A stretch of DNA of 59,143 nucleotides from Gammaproteobacteria bacterium (GTDB lineage Bacteria; Pseudomonadota; Gammaproteobacteria; Steroidobacterales; Woeseiaceae). The notes under the pieces are model-generated. The model did not search any database and was not told where the DNA came from. It was given only the letters and a program-made list of their open reading frames with translations. The stretch spans positions 1 to 59,143 of the forward strand of contig JAOUIH010000013.1 in assembly GCA_029884165.1 (NCBI GenBank), written 5' to 3'. Shown here one piece after another: positions 1-7,540 of this stretch. Numbering within the stretch: position 1 is the first letter of the stretch; each line of letters begins with the position of its first letter. Both the position numbers and the translations under genes were made by a program.

Positions 1-119
1 GAGCCGACATCTTCGATTACATCGAATGCTTCTACAACCCGCGGATGCGCAGTAGACTCGAACGAGAAACGAACAACGAAATCAGGCTAAACCAAACCGT
101 CCGGGAAACCGGTGCCTAA
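1..119 (+). pseudogene. C-terminal remnant of an IS3-family transposase (OrfB), cut by window edge
   Basis: The frame that is open from the left edge (first full codon at 3) encodes ADIFDYIECFYNPRMR, which matches the end of the DDE integrase domain of IS3-family OrfB transposases (typical form IFDYIExFYNxxR). It then runs about 20 more residues to a TAA at 117-119. The usual HSTLGY continuation after the NPR motif is absent, so this is either a subgroup with a different tail or a degraded end. The rest of the gene lies outside the window, so intactness cannot be judged. It marks a mobile-element boundary beside the AT-richer gene that follows. Confidence 0.7.
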
Positions 120-131
120 CCCGCTAGGCAA

Positions 132-692
132 ATGGATTTATTTGAATACATCCTGATCCTTACTTCCGTCATCTATGCGCTTGCGGTCGCCCAAGTGCTC
201 TCCGGTGTCAGCCGCATTGCTCAATCAAGGATGAAGATCCGGGGCTTCCTGCCCCACAAGATCTGGATTTTCAATCTCTTTCTTTTCATCTTTCTCATTT
301 GGTGGGCCACCTGGGAGTTTCGGGCAGTAAACTGGACCTTTCCCCAGTACGCATATCTACTCATCGCTCCAACGTTGCTGTTCTTCGTTTGCTCGCTGTT
401 GACGCCGAAACATTTCGACGATGAGGAAAAAGATATTGAGGCGCATTTTAAGCGTATTCAGCGACCATTCTTTGCGACATACTTTTTCGCCGTTGTAGCA
501 GTGATTATCGATGGGAATATCTTGTCGGATGAGCCCATCTGGCACAGCGGTCGCTATGGCCATTTGGTTTTGCTTGTTGCTTCGATATCGGGTTACTTTG
601 CCTCCAGCCGCAACGGCCAAATTGCGGTAGCTCTCATTACTCTTGTAGCCCTGTTCGCGACGACGGCGGCACGTTTCTGGTTCCCAAGATGA
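132..692 (+). CDS. Hypothetical integral membrane protein, AT-richer than its surroundings
   Basis: A 186-residue protein with about five hydrophobic segments: roughly residues 5-25, 45-62, 73-90, 113-130 and 140-185. A charged stretch (DDEEKDIEAHFKR) lies near residue 100. I do not recognise a family with certainty; no catalytic motif is visible. It starts 12 bases after the stop of the transposase remnant and has no strong ribosome-binding site. Base composition and codon use (TTA, ATT, AAA-type codons) differ clearly from the GC-rich genes that follow, which fits recent acquisition with the insertion sequence. Function unknown. Confidence 0.7.
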   Translation: MDLFEYILILTSVIYALAVAQVLSGVSRIAQSRMKIRGFLPHKIWIFNLFLFIFLIWWATWEFRAVNWTFPQYAYLLIAPTLLFFVCSLLTPKHFDDEEKDIEAHFKRIQRPFFATYFFAVVAVIIDGNILSDEPIWHSGRYGHLVLLVASISGYFASSRNGQIAVALITLVALFATTAARFWFPR

Positions 693-732
693 ACATCTGT
701 CGGCTCTGGAAGCCCCTTAATGGGTCGAATCG

Positions 733-778
733 GGGTCGAACCGAATTTTCCAACCTATGCAAAACTCGGGTTCGACCC
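733..778. repeat. Inverted repeat with GGGTCGAACC arms
   Basis: The 10-base arms at 733-742 and 769-778 are perfect reverse complements, separated by a 26-base AT-rich spacer. A third copy of the motif (TGGGTCGAA) stands at 721-729 and also pairs with 771-779. The element lies between the foreign-looking membrane gene and yaiI. It may be a mobile-element end, a terminator without a T-run, or a protein-binding site; the sequence does not decide between these. Confidence 0.5.
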
Positions 779-832
779 AGGTTTACGCGCGGTCCATACT
801 GTCGCTGAACCTGTGAAAAAGGACCGGTTTCG

Positions 833-1297
833 ATGAAAATCTGGGTGGACGCAGACGCGTGTCCCGCCGTGATCAAGGAGATTCTCTACCGTGCGGCGAA
901 GCGCACCGGCATCGACCTCGTGCTGGTGGCGAACCAGCCGCTGCGCACGCCGCCGGCGCCGAACATACGCACGTTGCAGGTTGGCTCCGGTTTCGACATC
1001 GCCGACAACGAGATCGTCCGGCGCGTGACGGCCGGCGATCTCGTGATCACCGCGGACATCCCGCTGGCGGCCGATGTCATCGCGAAGGGTGGGATGGCGT
1101 TGAATCCGCGCGGGGAGCTGTATTCCGCCGACGACATTCGCGCACGCCTGACGATGCGCGATTTCATGGATACCCTGCGCGCGAGCGGCATCAACACCGG
1201 CGGGCCGCCGGCGATCAGCCAGGCGGACCGCAAGAGCTTCGCCGACAACCTCGACCGCCTGCTCGCGCGGGCGGCGAAGAGCAGTTCGGCAGGCTAG
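833..1297 (+). CDS. yaiI: YaiI/YqxD family protein (UPF0178, DUF188)
   Basis: A 154-residue protein of the UPF0178 family, a PIN-like fold group of unproven function, probably a nuclease-type metal-binding protein. The family hallmark VDADACP is at residues 5-11, with a second acidic cluster ITADIPLA around residue 74 and the typical C-terminal ADRKxFxxxLDR stretch. Length is normal for the family (about 150). It is the first gene with the composition of the main chromosome. It converges with greB, 10 bases away. Confidence 0.9.
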   Translation: MKIWVDADACPAVIKEILYRAAKRTGIDLVLVANQPLRTPPAPNIRTLQVGSGFDIADNEIVRRVTAGDLVITADIPLAADVIAKGGMALNPRGELYSADDIRARLTMRDFMDTLRASGINTGGPPAISQADRKSFADNLDRLLARAAKSSSAG

Positions 1298-1307
1298 CGA
1301 GCGCCGG

Positions 1308-1814
1308 TCAGGGGGAACCGTCGATCTCGTACTCGATGGCGTCGATGATCGCGAGCCTGCCCTGTCCGTCCGTCCCCAGCCGCAGCTCGTCGCCCACCGA
1401 TTTCTTCAGCAGCGACCGGGCCAGCGGCGAGTCGATGTTGATGTCGCCGCGGGAGGGCTCGGCCTCGTCTTCGCCGACGATGCGGTAGCTGACCACCTCG
1501 CCCCGGTCGGTCGACAGCGTGACGCGCGCGCCGAAGAATACCTGCTCCGGCGCCTGCGCGTGCCGGACTACCTTGAGCACGGGCAGGCGCTTCTGGAGGT
1601 AGCGTATGCGCCGGTCGATGCCCGCGAGTTCCTTCTTCCGATACGTGTACTCGGCGTTCTCGGAGCGGTCACCCTCGGCGGCCGCCGCCGCGAGTGCCTG
1701 CACGACCTCGCGCCGCCGCATCCAGAGCGATTTCAGCTCGCCCTCGAGCGTCCTGTAACCGGGTGCCGTGATGTACGGCGAGCCGTGCCTGCGCGGCGGG
1801 CGCCAGCGGCCCAT
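1308..1814 (-). CDS. greB: Transcription elongation factor GreB
   Basis: A 168-residue Gre factor. The N-terminal coiled coil (about residues 14-80) carries the tip motif GDRSENAEY (48-56), whose acidic residues help RNA polymerase cleave backtracked transcripts. The FKBP-like C-terminal domain (about 90-165) includes the conserved IDSPLARSLLKKSVGDE stretch. The basic patch YTYRKKELAGIDRRIRYLQKRL favours GreB over GreA. The N-terminus (MGRWRPPRRHGSPYITAPGY) is like other GreB proteins. It acts in the cytoplasm with RNA polymerase. Confidence 0.93.
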   Translation of the reverse strand: MGRWRPPRRHGSPYITAPGYRTLEGELKSLWMRRREVVQALAAAAAEGDRSENAEYTYRKKELAGIDRRIRYLQKRLPVLKVVRHAQAPEQVFFGARVTLSTDRGEVVSYRIVGEDEAEPSRGDINIDSPLARSLLKKSVGDELRLGTDGQGRLAIIDAIEYEIDGSP

Positions 1815-1865
1815 GTCAGTGCCGGTTGCCCGCCGGCTCGACCCGGGACCTGCGGACAGACCGCG

Positions 1866-2708
1866 TCACGGCGTCGGCTGCTGCGTGCCGCCAGGCGTCC
1901 TCGTCTCGCCCGGCCGCGTGAACAGGTCGTAGCCCTGCAACTCCGGATCGCGGCGGGCGGGGTCGTCGGGCACCGAGTCGGGCACGTGGATGCCGACTGC
2001 GTGCACGGGCCGGAGGTAATCCGTGAGCACCTGGCGGCCCCGCGCGGACTCGAAATACCAGTACGGCGGGAAGGCCATATCGGCGGGCCGCTCGGCCCAG
2101 TAGTCCGCATCGCCCCGGAAATGTTCCGGGCGAGTGTCCGCGTCGCCCATGTGCAGCACCGTGATGCCATCGGCAAGCGTCACGCGGAACGCGAGGTTCT
2201 CGACGTGTGTCTGCCGGTCCGGCCAGCCGGAGTGCGGTATCCGCACGGCCTCGACCCGCAGGCCGTCCGCATCGATCCTGATCGGCGGCTCGCCCGCCTC
2301 GAGTGCAAGCCCGGTGACCCGTGCCAGCATGGGGGCTGCCGCCTCCGGCAGGACCTCGCGCAACGCCGCGACCGCCTGCAGCGGCGCATACAGCCGCACG
2401 CCGGGCTGCGCCGCCAGGTAGTCGCGCATCAACGAGGCCGAAAAGTGGTCGCCGTGGTAATGGCTGACGAAGATCGCGTCGACGCCGTCGAACGGTGCGC
2501 GGCCGTCGAACAGCATCGCGCGCATGTCCGGCGGCAGCAGTTCGTACTGGCCGAACGTATTGTCGGCCAGCGGGTCGAACAGGATCTTGACCTCGCCCTG
2601 CGTAATCAGCAGGCCCTCGTTGCCCAGGTAGAGCGCGGACGCCGTTTCGGCCGCCGCGAGCCGGCCCGATGCCAGCAGCAGGAAGACGAAAGAGCGGGCG
2701 GCCGACAT
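1866..2708 (-). CDS. Secreted metallo-beta-lactamase-fold hydrolase
   Basis: A 280-residue MBL-fold protein. The start is placed at 2708 because the protein then begins with a signal-peptide-like segment (residues 1-21, ending AAAET). Upstream in-frame sequence is arginine-rich and runs into the kinase gene. Zinc-ligand motif HYHGDH is at residues 83-88; further ligands probably sit in the PHSG and HMGDAD stretches. The architecture resembles UlaG-like or NAPE-PLD-like hydrolases, but the substrate is unknown. It begins 2 bases after the stop of the upstream kinase gene, so the two are probably co-transcribed. Exported location is inferred from the leader. Confidence 0.82.
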   Translation of the reverse strand: MSAARSFVFLLLASGRLAAAETASALYLGNEGLLITQGEVKILFDPLADNTFGQYELLPPDMRAMLFDGRAPFDGVDAIFVSHYHGDHFSASLMRDYLAAQPGVRLYAPLQAVAALREVLPEAAAPMLARVTGLALEAGEPPIRIDADGLRVEAVRIPHSGWPDRQTHVENLAFRVTLADGITVLHMGDADTRPEHFRGDADYWAERPADMAFPPYWYFESARGRQVLTDYLRPVHAVGIHVPDSVPDDPARRDPELQGYDLFTRPGETRTPGGTQQPTP

Positions 2709-2710
2709 CG

Positions 2711-3700
2711 TTACGCGTCGCCGCGCCGGTAGCCGTCCAGCACCCCGCGCTCCAGCCGCGCGCCGACCTGCTGGATTACGCGCGTCGCGCACCAGGTGCC
2801 GAGCCGCGCGCACTCGGCGAGCGACTCGTTGTGCGCCCAGCCGTACAGGAACCCGGCCGTATAGGCGTCGCCCGCGCCGGTCGTATCGATGAGCTCGTCC
2901 ACGGCGATCGATTTCTGGACGACCGTCTCGTCGCCGTTCACGACGACGGAACCCTGCGCCGAGCGCGTCATGACGAACAAATTGTCGAAATCCTCGATGG
3001 ACGGCAGTACCTGCTCGAAGCTATCGACGCCGACCAGGGCCATGACCTCGTCCTCGTCGGCGAACACGATGTCCACGCCGTCCCTGACCGCAGCCACGAA
3101 GGCGTCGCGGTGCCGTTCGACGCAAAAGGAATCGGACAGGGACAGCGCGACCCGGGCAGATACCTGTCTCGCGATGCGGATCGCCTCGGCGGCCAGCGCG
3201 GGGCCCTCCGGTATGTCCCAGACATAGCCCTCCAGCAGGATCACCTCCGGTGTGCCGACCGTGCGCGGGTTGATATCGCCGACCGCCAGCTCCGTGCAGG
3301 CGCCGAGATAGGTCTGCATCGTGCGCTGGCCGTCGCTGCTGATCAGCACGTGGCTGCGGGCCGTCGGGGCGCCACCCCGGGCCGGCTCCAGGCGTACGTC
3401 GACCCCGAGCGAGCGCATGTCGTGCTGGAAGATGGCCCCGAGCTGGTCATTGCGCACCTTGCCGATATAGCTAGCCGCGCCGCCGAGGTTGGCAAAGCCA
3501 GCCACGGTATTCGCGACCGAGCCGCCGGACATCTCTGTCGCCGGGCCCATACGGCCGTAGATCTCGTGAGCCTTCGGCTCATCGATCAGGGTCATGGAGC
3601 CGCGCGGTGCGCCTATGCTCTGCAGGAACGCGTCATCCACGTGTGCGAGGATGTCGACAATGGCATTGCTGATGCCGAGAAGCTGTATTTTTTGGGTCAT
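2711..3700 (-). CDS. PfkB-family sugar/nucleoside kinase, adenosine kinase-like
   Basis: A 329-residue ribokinase-fold kinase. The C-terminal PfkB signature DTTGAGDAYTAGF starts at residue 272; its GAGD holds the anion hole and the catalytic aspartate (about 278). The N-terminal part has the substrate-binding GGSVANT motif. This pattern is common in proteobacterial proteins annotated as adenosine kinase (ATP + adenosine gives AMP + ADP), but the substrate could be another nucleoside or sugar. The ATG at 3700 precedes MTQKIQLLGISNAIVD, the usual family beginning. Located upstream of the MBL-fold gene in a two-gene unit and divergent from the DUF4956 gene. Confidence 0.88.
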   Translation of the reverse strand: MTQKIQLLGISNAIVDILAHVDDAFLQSIGAPRGSMTLIDEPKAHEIYGRMGPATEMSGGSVANTVAGFANLGGAASYIGKVRNDQLGAIFQHDMRSLGVDVRLEPARGGAPTARSHVLISSDGQRTMQTYLGACTELAVGDINPRTVGTPEVILLEGYVWDIPEGPALAAEAIRIARQVSARVALSLSDSFCVERHRDAFVAAVRDGVDIVFADEDEVMALVGVDSFEQVLPSIEDFDNLFVMTRSAQGSVVVNGDETVVQKSIAVDELIDTTGAGDAYTAGFLYGWAHNESLAECARLGTWCATRVIQQVGARLERGVLDGYRRGDA

Positions 3701-3775
3701 GGTCCGGGAGGTGGTGGCTGAAGTCGCGGCATAGCGTATCATTAGCGCCGACTTCGCGCCGAGAAGGAATTGCAC

Positions 3776-4423
3776 ATGAGGAAGTCGGCGAACTTCGTCA
3801 TCCCGTTGTCGATCATCACCGCCTACTACGTCTTTTGGGTCGTCGCAATCGCGTTCGTACTGGACCGGTTTCCGATGATGCGCGAGCTGCTGCCCATAGG
3901 CGGCATCGGTGAGCTCGCGGGCCGCAACGCGGACAGCTTCGAGCCGATCTACACGATGGCCGAGGATACGGTGCTGGCGCCCAACGGCCCGTTGCGACTC
4001 ATTTTCGCGTGCCTCGGCTCGGCGATATTGATCGTGCCCGTGTCCTGGGTTTATTTCATCACCAGTCGGACGAAGGAAGTCGACCAGTCGTTCGCGCAGA
4101 CGATCGTGCTGATGCCGATAGTAGTCACCGGCATTGCGATGATCGTCATGAACAGCCTGGCGCTGGCGTTCAGTCTCGCCGGCGTTGTGGCGGCGGTGCG
4201 TTTCCGGTTCGCGCTGCGCGACCCGGCGCATGCGATGTACATATTTTCTGCGATCGGCATCGGGCTGGGGTCTGGTATCGGCTCGTTGGGCATCGCGGCC
4301 GTCATTTCCGGCGCGTTCGTCTATGCCAACCTGATCATCTGGAAGCTCGAGTACGGCAAGACGCTGTCTGGTGCGTTTTTCGCCATGCTGACGCGCCGCG
4401 ACCGTGCCGAGGAAGACGTCTGA
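3776..4423 (+). CDS. DUF4956 family membrane protein
   Basis: A 215-residue membrane protein with hydrophobic segments at about 8-30, 75-100, 108-130 and 135-185. The conserved core ALAFSLAGVVAAVRFRFALRDPAHAMYIFSAIGIGLG matches DUF4956, a family often found beside polyphosphate (VTC-type) or CotH-like genes in bacteria; its role is unknown. The ATG at 3776 is chosen over a TTG six bases earlier because an AGAAGGA ribosome-binding site sits about 8 bases upstream of it. The 3' end overlaps the following lipoprotein gene by 20 bases, suggesting a translationally coupled trio. Confidence 0.8.
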   Translation: MRKSANFVIPLSIITAYYVFWVVAIAFVLDRFPMMRELLPIGGIGELAGRNADSFEPIYTMAEDTVLAPNGPLRLIFACLGSAILIVPVSWVYFITSRTKEVDQSFAQTIVLMPIVVTGIAMIVMNSLALAFSLAGVVAAVRFRFALRDPAHAMYIFSAIGIGLGSGIGSLGIAAVISGAFVYANLIIWKLEYGKTLSGAFFAMLTRRDRAEEDV

Positions 4424-5300
4424 GTTGTCTCCGGTCGCTTCGCGAAGATTTGCCTTTGCGAGCGCGGCCTGCGTGATGCTCGCCGCCTGCAACGCGGACG
4501 TGCAGGAGGTGCCGGAGCTCGCACGGCGCTACGGGCTGGCCGGCGAGCCGGGCCGGCACTGGTCCCTGCCGGGCAAGCTCTACGAGATCTCCGGGTTGGC
4601 CCTGACCGGCGACGGGCGCCTGTTCGCCGTCAACGACGAGAGAGCCGTCATCTACGAAGTCGATTACCTGGCCGGCGGGCTGCGCAAGGCGTTTACGCTG
4701 GGCGACCCGGCTATCCGGGGCGACTTCGAAGGCATTGCCCATGACGGCACGCGCTTCTGGCTGGTCACCAGTGACGGCGACCTGTTCGCGGCCCCGGAAG
4801 GAGCTGACGGCGCGCGGGTCGAATACGAGCGGCAGGAAACCGGCTTCGGGAGGCGCTGCGAGATCGAGGGCCTGGCCTGGCACCGGGCTCGCCTGCTCGT
4901 ATTGTGCAAAGCGACCCGCAGGGACGAGGAGCTCTCGGTCTACGCATGGGACAGCGAGGCGGCGATCGAGGACGAGAGCGCCGGCTTCGAACTGCCGGTC
5001 GCGGCCATTCTCGAACACCTCGGTATCGCCAGCCTGCATCCGTCCGGCCTGGCCGTCGACAGCGGCCGGGGCACGCTGTTGCTGATCGCGGCCCGGGAGC
5101 GCGTGCTGGTCGAGCTCGGGCCGGCCGGCGAATTCCTCGGGGCGATCGAGCTGCCCCTTGCAGGTCTGCACCCCCAGGCGGAAGGGATCGAGGTAACGGA
5201 AAGTGGTACATTGATCATCGCCGACGAGGGGGGCGGCGGGCGCGCGAGGCTCGCTGTATATTCGGCGGCGCCATTAACCAAACCAGAAGAAGAACAATGA
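4404..5300 (+). CDS. SdiA-regulated-like beta-propeller lipoprotein
   Basis: A 298-residue protein read from a GTG; a TTG at 4425 would give a shorter leader and is equally possible. The leader ends in a lipobox (MLAAC, cysteine at residue 29 of the longer form), so it should be a lipoprotein on a periplasmic membrane face. The body has repeated blade-like segments (EISGLALTGDGRLFAVNDE, DFEGIAHDGTRFWLVTSDGD, HPQAEGIEVTESGTLIIADEGG) typical of SdiA-regulated/YjiK or SMP-30-like propellers. Catalytic residues are not evident. It overlaps the DUF4956 gene upstream and the hydrolase-like gene downstream (ATGA). Confidence 0.78.
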   Translation: MPRKTSELSPVASRRFAFASAACVMLAACNADVQEVPELARRYGLAGEPGRHWSLPGKLYEISGLALTGDGRLFAVNDERAVIYEVDYLAGGLRKAFTLGDPAIRGDFEGIAHDGTRFWLVTSDGDLFAAPEGADGARVEYERQETGFGRRCEIEGLAWHRARLLVLCKATRRDEELSVYAWDSEAAIEDESAGFELPVAAILEHLGIASLHPSGLAVDSGRGTLLLIAARERVLVELGPAGEFLGAIELPLAGLHPQAEGIEVTESGTLIIADEGGGGRARLAVYSAAPLTKPEEEQ

Positions 5301-6292
5301 CGAAAACAGTCATGATCAGCGGGGAATCGGATCGCAGCATCCTGTTCGTGCACGGCAGGAGCTTCAAGCCGTCCGCCGGACCGTATCTCGAGATCCTTGC
5401 AGGCGCGGTGGCCGCGGGCGTGGAGGGCGACTACCCGGAATCCCTGTCGGCGCTGGCATCCGTCAGCAAGGCGCTGGCGTACTACGGCGACCTGACCAAC
5501 GAGTTCCTGGCGGCGCAGGGCCAGGCTTACGACGAACAACTCGACGTCAGCGACATGCGCAATGTGCTGCATGAGCTCAGGGCGCTGGATCGCAAGAAGG
5601 GCTTCAGCGTGGCGCGCTACGACAAGCTGCCCGGCAAGTCCGCGGTCAGCGAGTTCGCGGCGAGCGTGCTGGCGCCGGTGCTGTCGGCCGTGGGCCTCGA
5701 GAAGCCGCTGGTATCGACCGCGACCAAGGACCTCGGGGAATACTGGAAAAGGGACAGCGACCTGGGCATCGGGATGCTCCGCCGCGTGCGCGACTGCATC
5801 TGCGCTGCGCTGGATGCCGACCAGCGTCTGCTGCTGGTATCGCACGGCACCGGTTCGATCCTGACCTGGGACGCGCTCTGGGACCTGTCGCACGATCCCG
5901 ATTACGCACCGAAGTATGCAGATGCGAAGATCGACGTCTGGGTCACGCTGGGTTCTCCCCTCGGGGACTCGATGGTGCGCAAGCAACTGCGCGGCGCGGA
6001 CAGGAAAGGGCGCGAGCGTTATCCGACCAACGTCCTCGCCTGGCACAACGTATCCGCCGAAGACGACTACATGTCGCACGACAGCACCTTGTCCGACGAT
6101 TACAAGCCCATGCTGAAGCAGCGCCAGATAAGCAGTATCCGGGATTACCGTATCTACAACATGGCCGTGCGCTACGGGCGTTCGAACCCGCACAACGTGC
6201 TCGGCTACCTCGTCCACCCGAGAGTCGCGAAGATCGTCAACGATTGGCTGACGCAGTCATTCGGGCAGCCGGCTCACCGGTCCCTGCTCTAG
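5297..6292 (+). CDS. Alpha/beta-hydrolase-like protein lacking the canonical nucleophile
   Basis: A 331-residue protein starting at the ATG that overlaps the previous stop (ATGA). It shows an oxyanion-type strand ILFVHGR (residues 15-21) and an elbow-like segment LLLVSHGTGSILTWDAL (from about 178). The usual GHSxG reads SHGTG here (182-186), so the nucleophile serine position is glycine 184. VTLGSPLGD is also typical of lipase-like folds. No signal peptide is seen, so it is probably cytoplasmic. It may be a non-catalytic relative, or the threonine at 185 may act. The gene ends 6 bases before a palindromic terminator-like element. Confidence 0.65.
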   Translation: MTKTVMISGESDRSILFVHGRSFKPSAGPYLEILAGAVAAGVEGDYPESLSALASVSKALAYYGDLTNEFLAAQGQAYDEQLDVSDMRNVLHELRALDRKKGFSVARYDKLPGKSAVSEFAASVLAPVLSAVGLEKPLVSTATKDLGEYWKRDSDLGIGMLRRVRDCICAALDADQRLLLVSHGTGSILTWDALWDLSHDPDYAPKYADAKIDVWVTLGSPLGDSMVRKQLRGADRKGRERYPTNVLAWHNVSAEDDYMSHDSTLSDDYKPMLKQRQISSIRDYRIYNMAVRYGRSNPHNVLGYLVHPRVAKIVNDWLTQSFGQPAHRSLL

Positions 6293-6297
6293 CACGC

Positions 6298-6347
6298 TGT
6301 CGAAAAAGGGCGCCTTGCGCCAGCAGGGTGTTTTTCAACACCCTGCT
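6298..6347. terminator. Palindromic bidirectional terminator-like element, TGTYGAAAAA family
   Basis: Located between convergent genes. A perfect 11-base-pair hairpin, AGCAGGGTGTT (6322-6332) and AACACCCTGCT (6337-6347), has a 4-base loop. A small hairpin GGCGC-CTT-GCGCC lies at 6309-6321. An outer pair, TGTCGAAAAA (6298-6307) with TTTTTCAACA (6331-6340), matches at 9 of 10 positions. The outer pair and the 11-bp hairpin exclude each other. A- and T-runs on either side would allow termination in both directions. The same outer core occurs at 59022. Confidence 0.65.
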
Positions 6348-7410
6348 AGAGGCAGTCCTCGATGAATTTCGCTTCGGCGGCGGCCGGGTCGGCGAGCAGT
6401 TCGTAGAAATCCTCGAGGAACTTCAGCGCGTATTTGCGCATGCTATCGCTCAGGCCTTCCTGCATCGTGACGAGGTCGAGGACGGCGTTCTGCTGCTCGC
6501 GGAACAGGGCGACCGTACTGCCGATCTCCGGGTTGACGCTGCAGTTGCCCCGGTAAAGCCGGGTCGTGACGCTCCGGATACGCATGTTCGGGCTCGGTTC
6601 GGCGTAGGGTGCGTTGACGAGTCCCGAGAAGTCGAAGTCGTAGGGGACCGGGAAATACTCTTCCTCGCCCCTCGTCAGCAGGATCGCATTGTGGCAGCAG
6701 GTCTCTTCCGGCGCGGCCTTGATCAGGGAAAAGTCGGTATTCGCGATCAGGAACTCGAAGACGGAGGCGATGGCCGCCTGCTTCGTATTCAAAGCCGTGT
6801 GCGCCGTGCTGTTGAAGTCGACCTTGCTGGCGTCCAGGCGCTCGGCCATGGCGTCTTCGTCCTCGATCAGGAAGCCGTATCGCTCGATCGCGTCGCCGCC
6901 CTTGTCCGTATCGACCCAGCTGATGCGCAACAGGCGAACCTGGAGCGCGTAGGGCGTGTGCAGCTGCAGGATCCTGTAGGCCAGGTACTCCTTCAGGACG
7001 TACTGCTCGTACTTGTCATTGCGCGGATGGCAGTGAGTGACGAGCTTCAGCTTGTCCTGAGAATCGAAGACCGTTCCGTCCACCTGCTTTTTCTGGAAAT
7101 TCAGCCGTACAGGAGGGAACCAGCAGGTGTCCTTGCGGCGGCGGAAGTTGCCGCGCGTCCGGAACCCGATGTCGAGCACGATGCTGGCGCCGGCATCGTC
7201 GGTATAAGCCAGTTTGCCTTCGTAGTAATCGGTGTTGCTGCGCTCCGACGTCATCGTCGATAGCGGGCCTTCGATCCTTATGTGCAAAGCCTGCTGATCG
7301 GCGAACAGCGGCGCCCCGGCTGTGCCGTCCTGGGCAGACGCCCTGCCGGCGCCGGTCAGAGCGAGCAGGGCCAGCAGGGACAACGCGATCGACCGATTCG
7401 TCTGATTCAT
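6346..7410 (-). CDS. Secreted CotH-like atypical protein kinase
   Basis: A 354-residue protein with a signal peptide (about residues 1-26, ending GRASA). Order of features fits the CotH kinase fold: GFRTRGNFRRRKDTCWFPPVRLNF (from 82; cf. RGNSS in CotH), a helix YVLKEYLAYRIL (137-148), GFLIEDEDAMAERL (179-192), FEFLIANTDFSL (218-229) with a possible catalytic aspartate at 226, and PVPYDFDFSG (254-263), resembling the metal-binding DxD. CotH proteins phosphorylate spore-coat proteins in Bacillus; proteobacterial relatives are uncharacterised. The start at 7410 has a GGAAAGA site upstream; the longer frame from 7440 lacks one. It is divergent from a phosphatase/kinase-like fusion gene. Confidence 0.62.
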   Translation of the reverse strand: MNQTNRSIALSLLALLALTGAGRASAQDGTAGAPLFADQQALHIRIEGPLSTMTSERSNTDYYEGKLAYTDDAGASIVLDIGFRTRGNFRRRKDTCWFPPVRLNFQKKQVDGTVFDSQDKLKLVTHCHPRNDKYEQYVLKEYLAYRILQLHTPYALQVRLLRISWVDTDKGGDAIERYGFLIEDEDAMAERLDASKVDFNSTAHTALNTKQAAIASVFEFLIANTDFSLIKAAPEETCCHNAILLTRGEEEYFPVPYDFDFSGLVNAPYAEPSPNMRIRSVTTRLYRGNCSVNPEIGSTVALFREQQNAVLDLVTMQEGLSDSMRKYALKFLEDFYELLADPAAAEAKFIEDCL

Positions 7411-7540
7411 GGCGGGTCTTTCCGGTTTGCCGCTCAACATGGCGCGAGTTTAACATGGGGCCATACCACTGACCGGCGGTTCAGCCGCTGTTCACCCAGC
7501 CGGGCCGACACTGACATCGCCCCGCAAGGAAGGCCGGGAT

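Noticed and set aside
766..790. GGGTTCGACCC as a tRNA T-arm remnant
   Set aside because: No acceptor, D-arm or anticodon arm can be placed around it; it is better explained as one arm of the inverted repeat.
2669..3721. 350-codon open frame opposite the PfkB kinase gene
   Set aside because: Antisense shadow of the kinase gene, with no motif and no ribosome-binding site.
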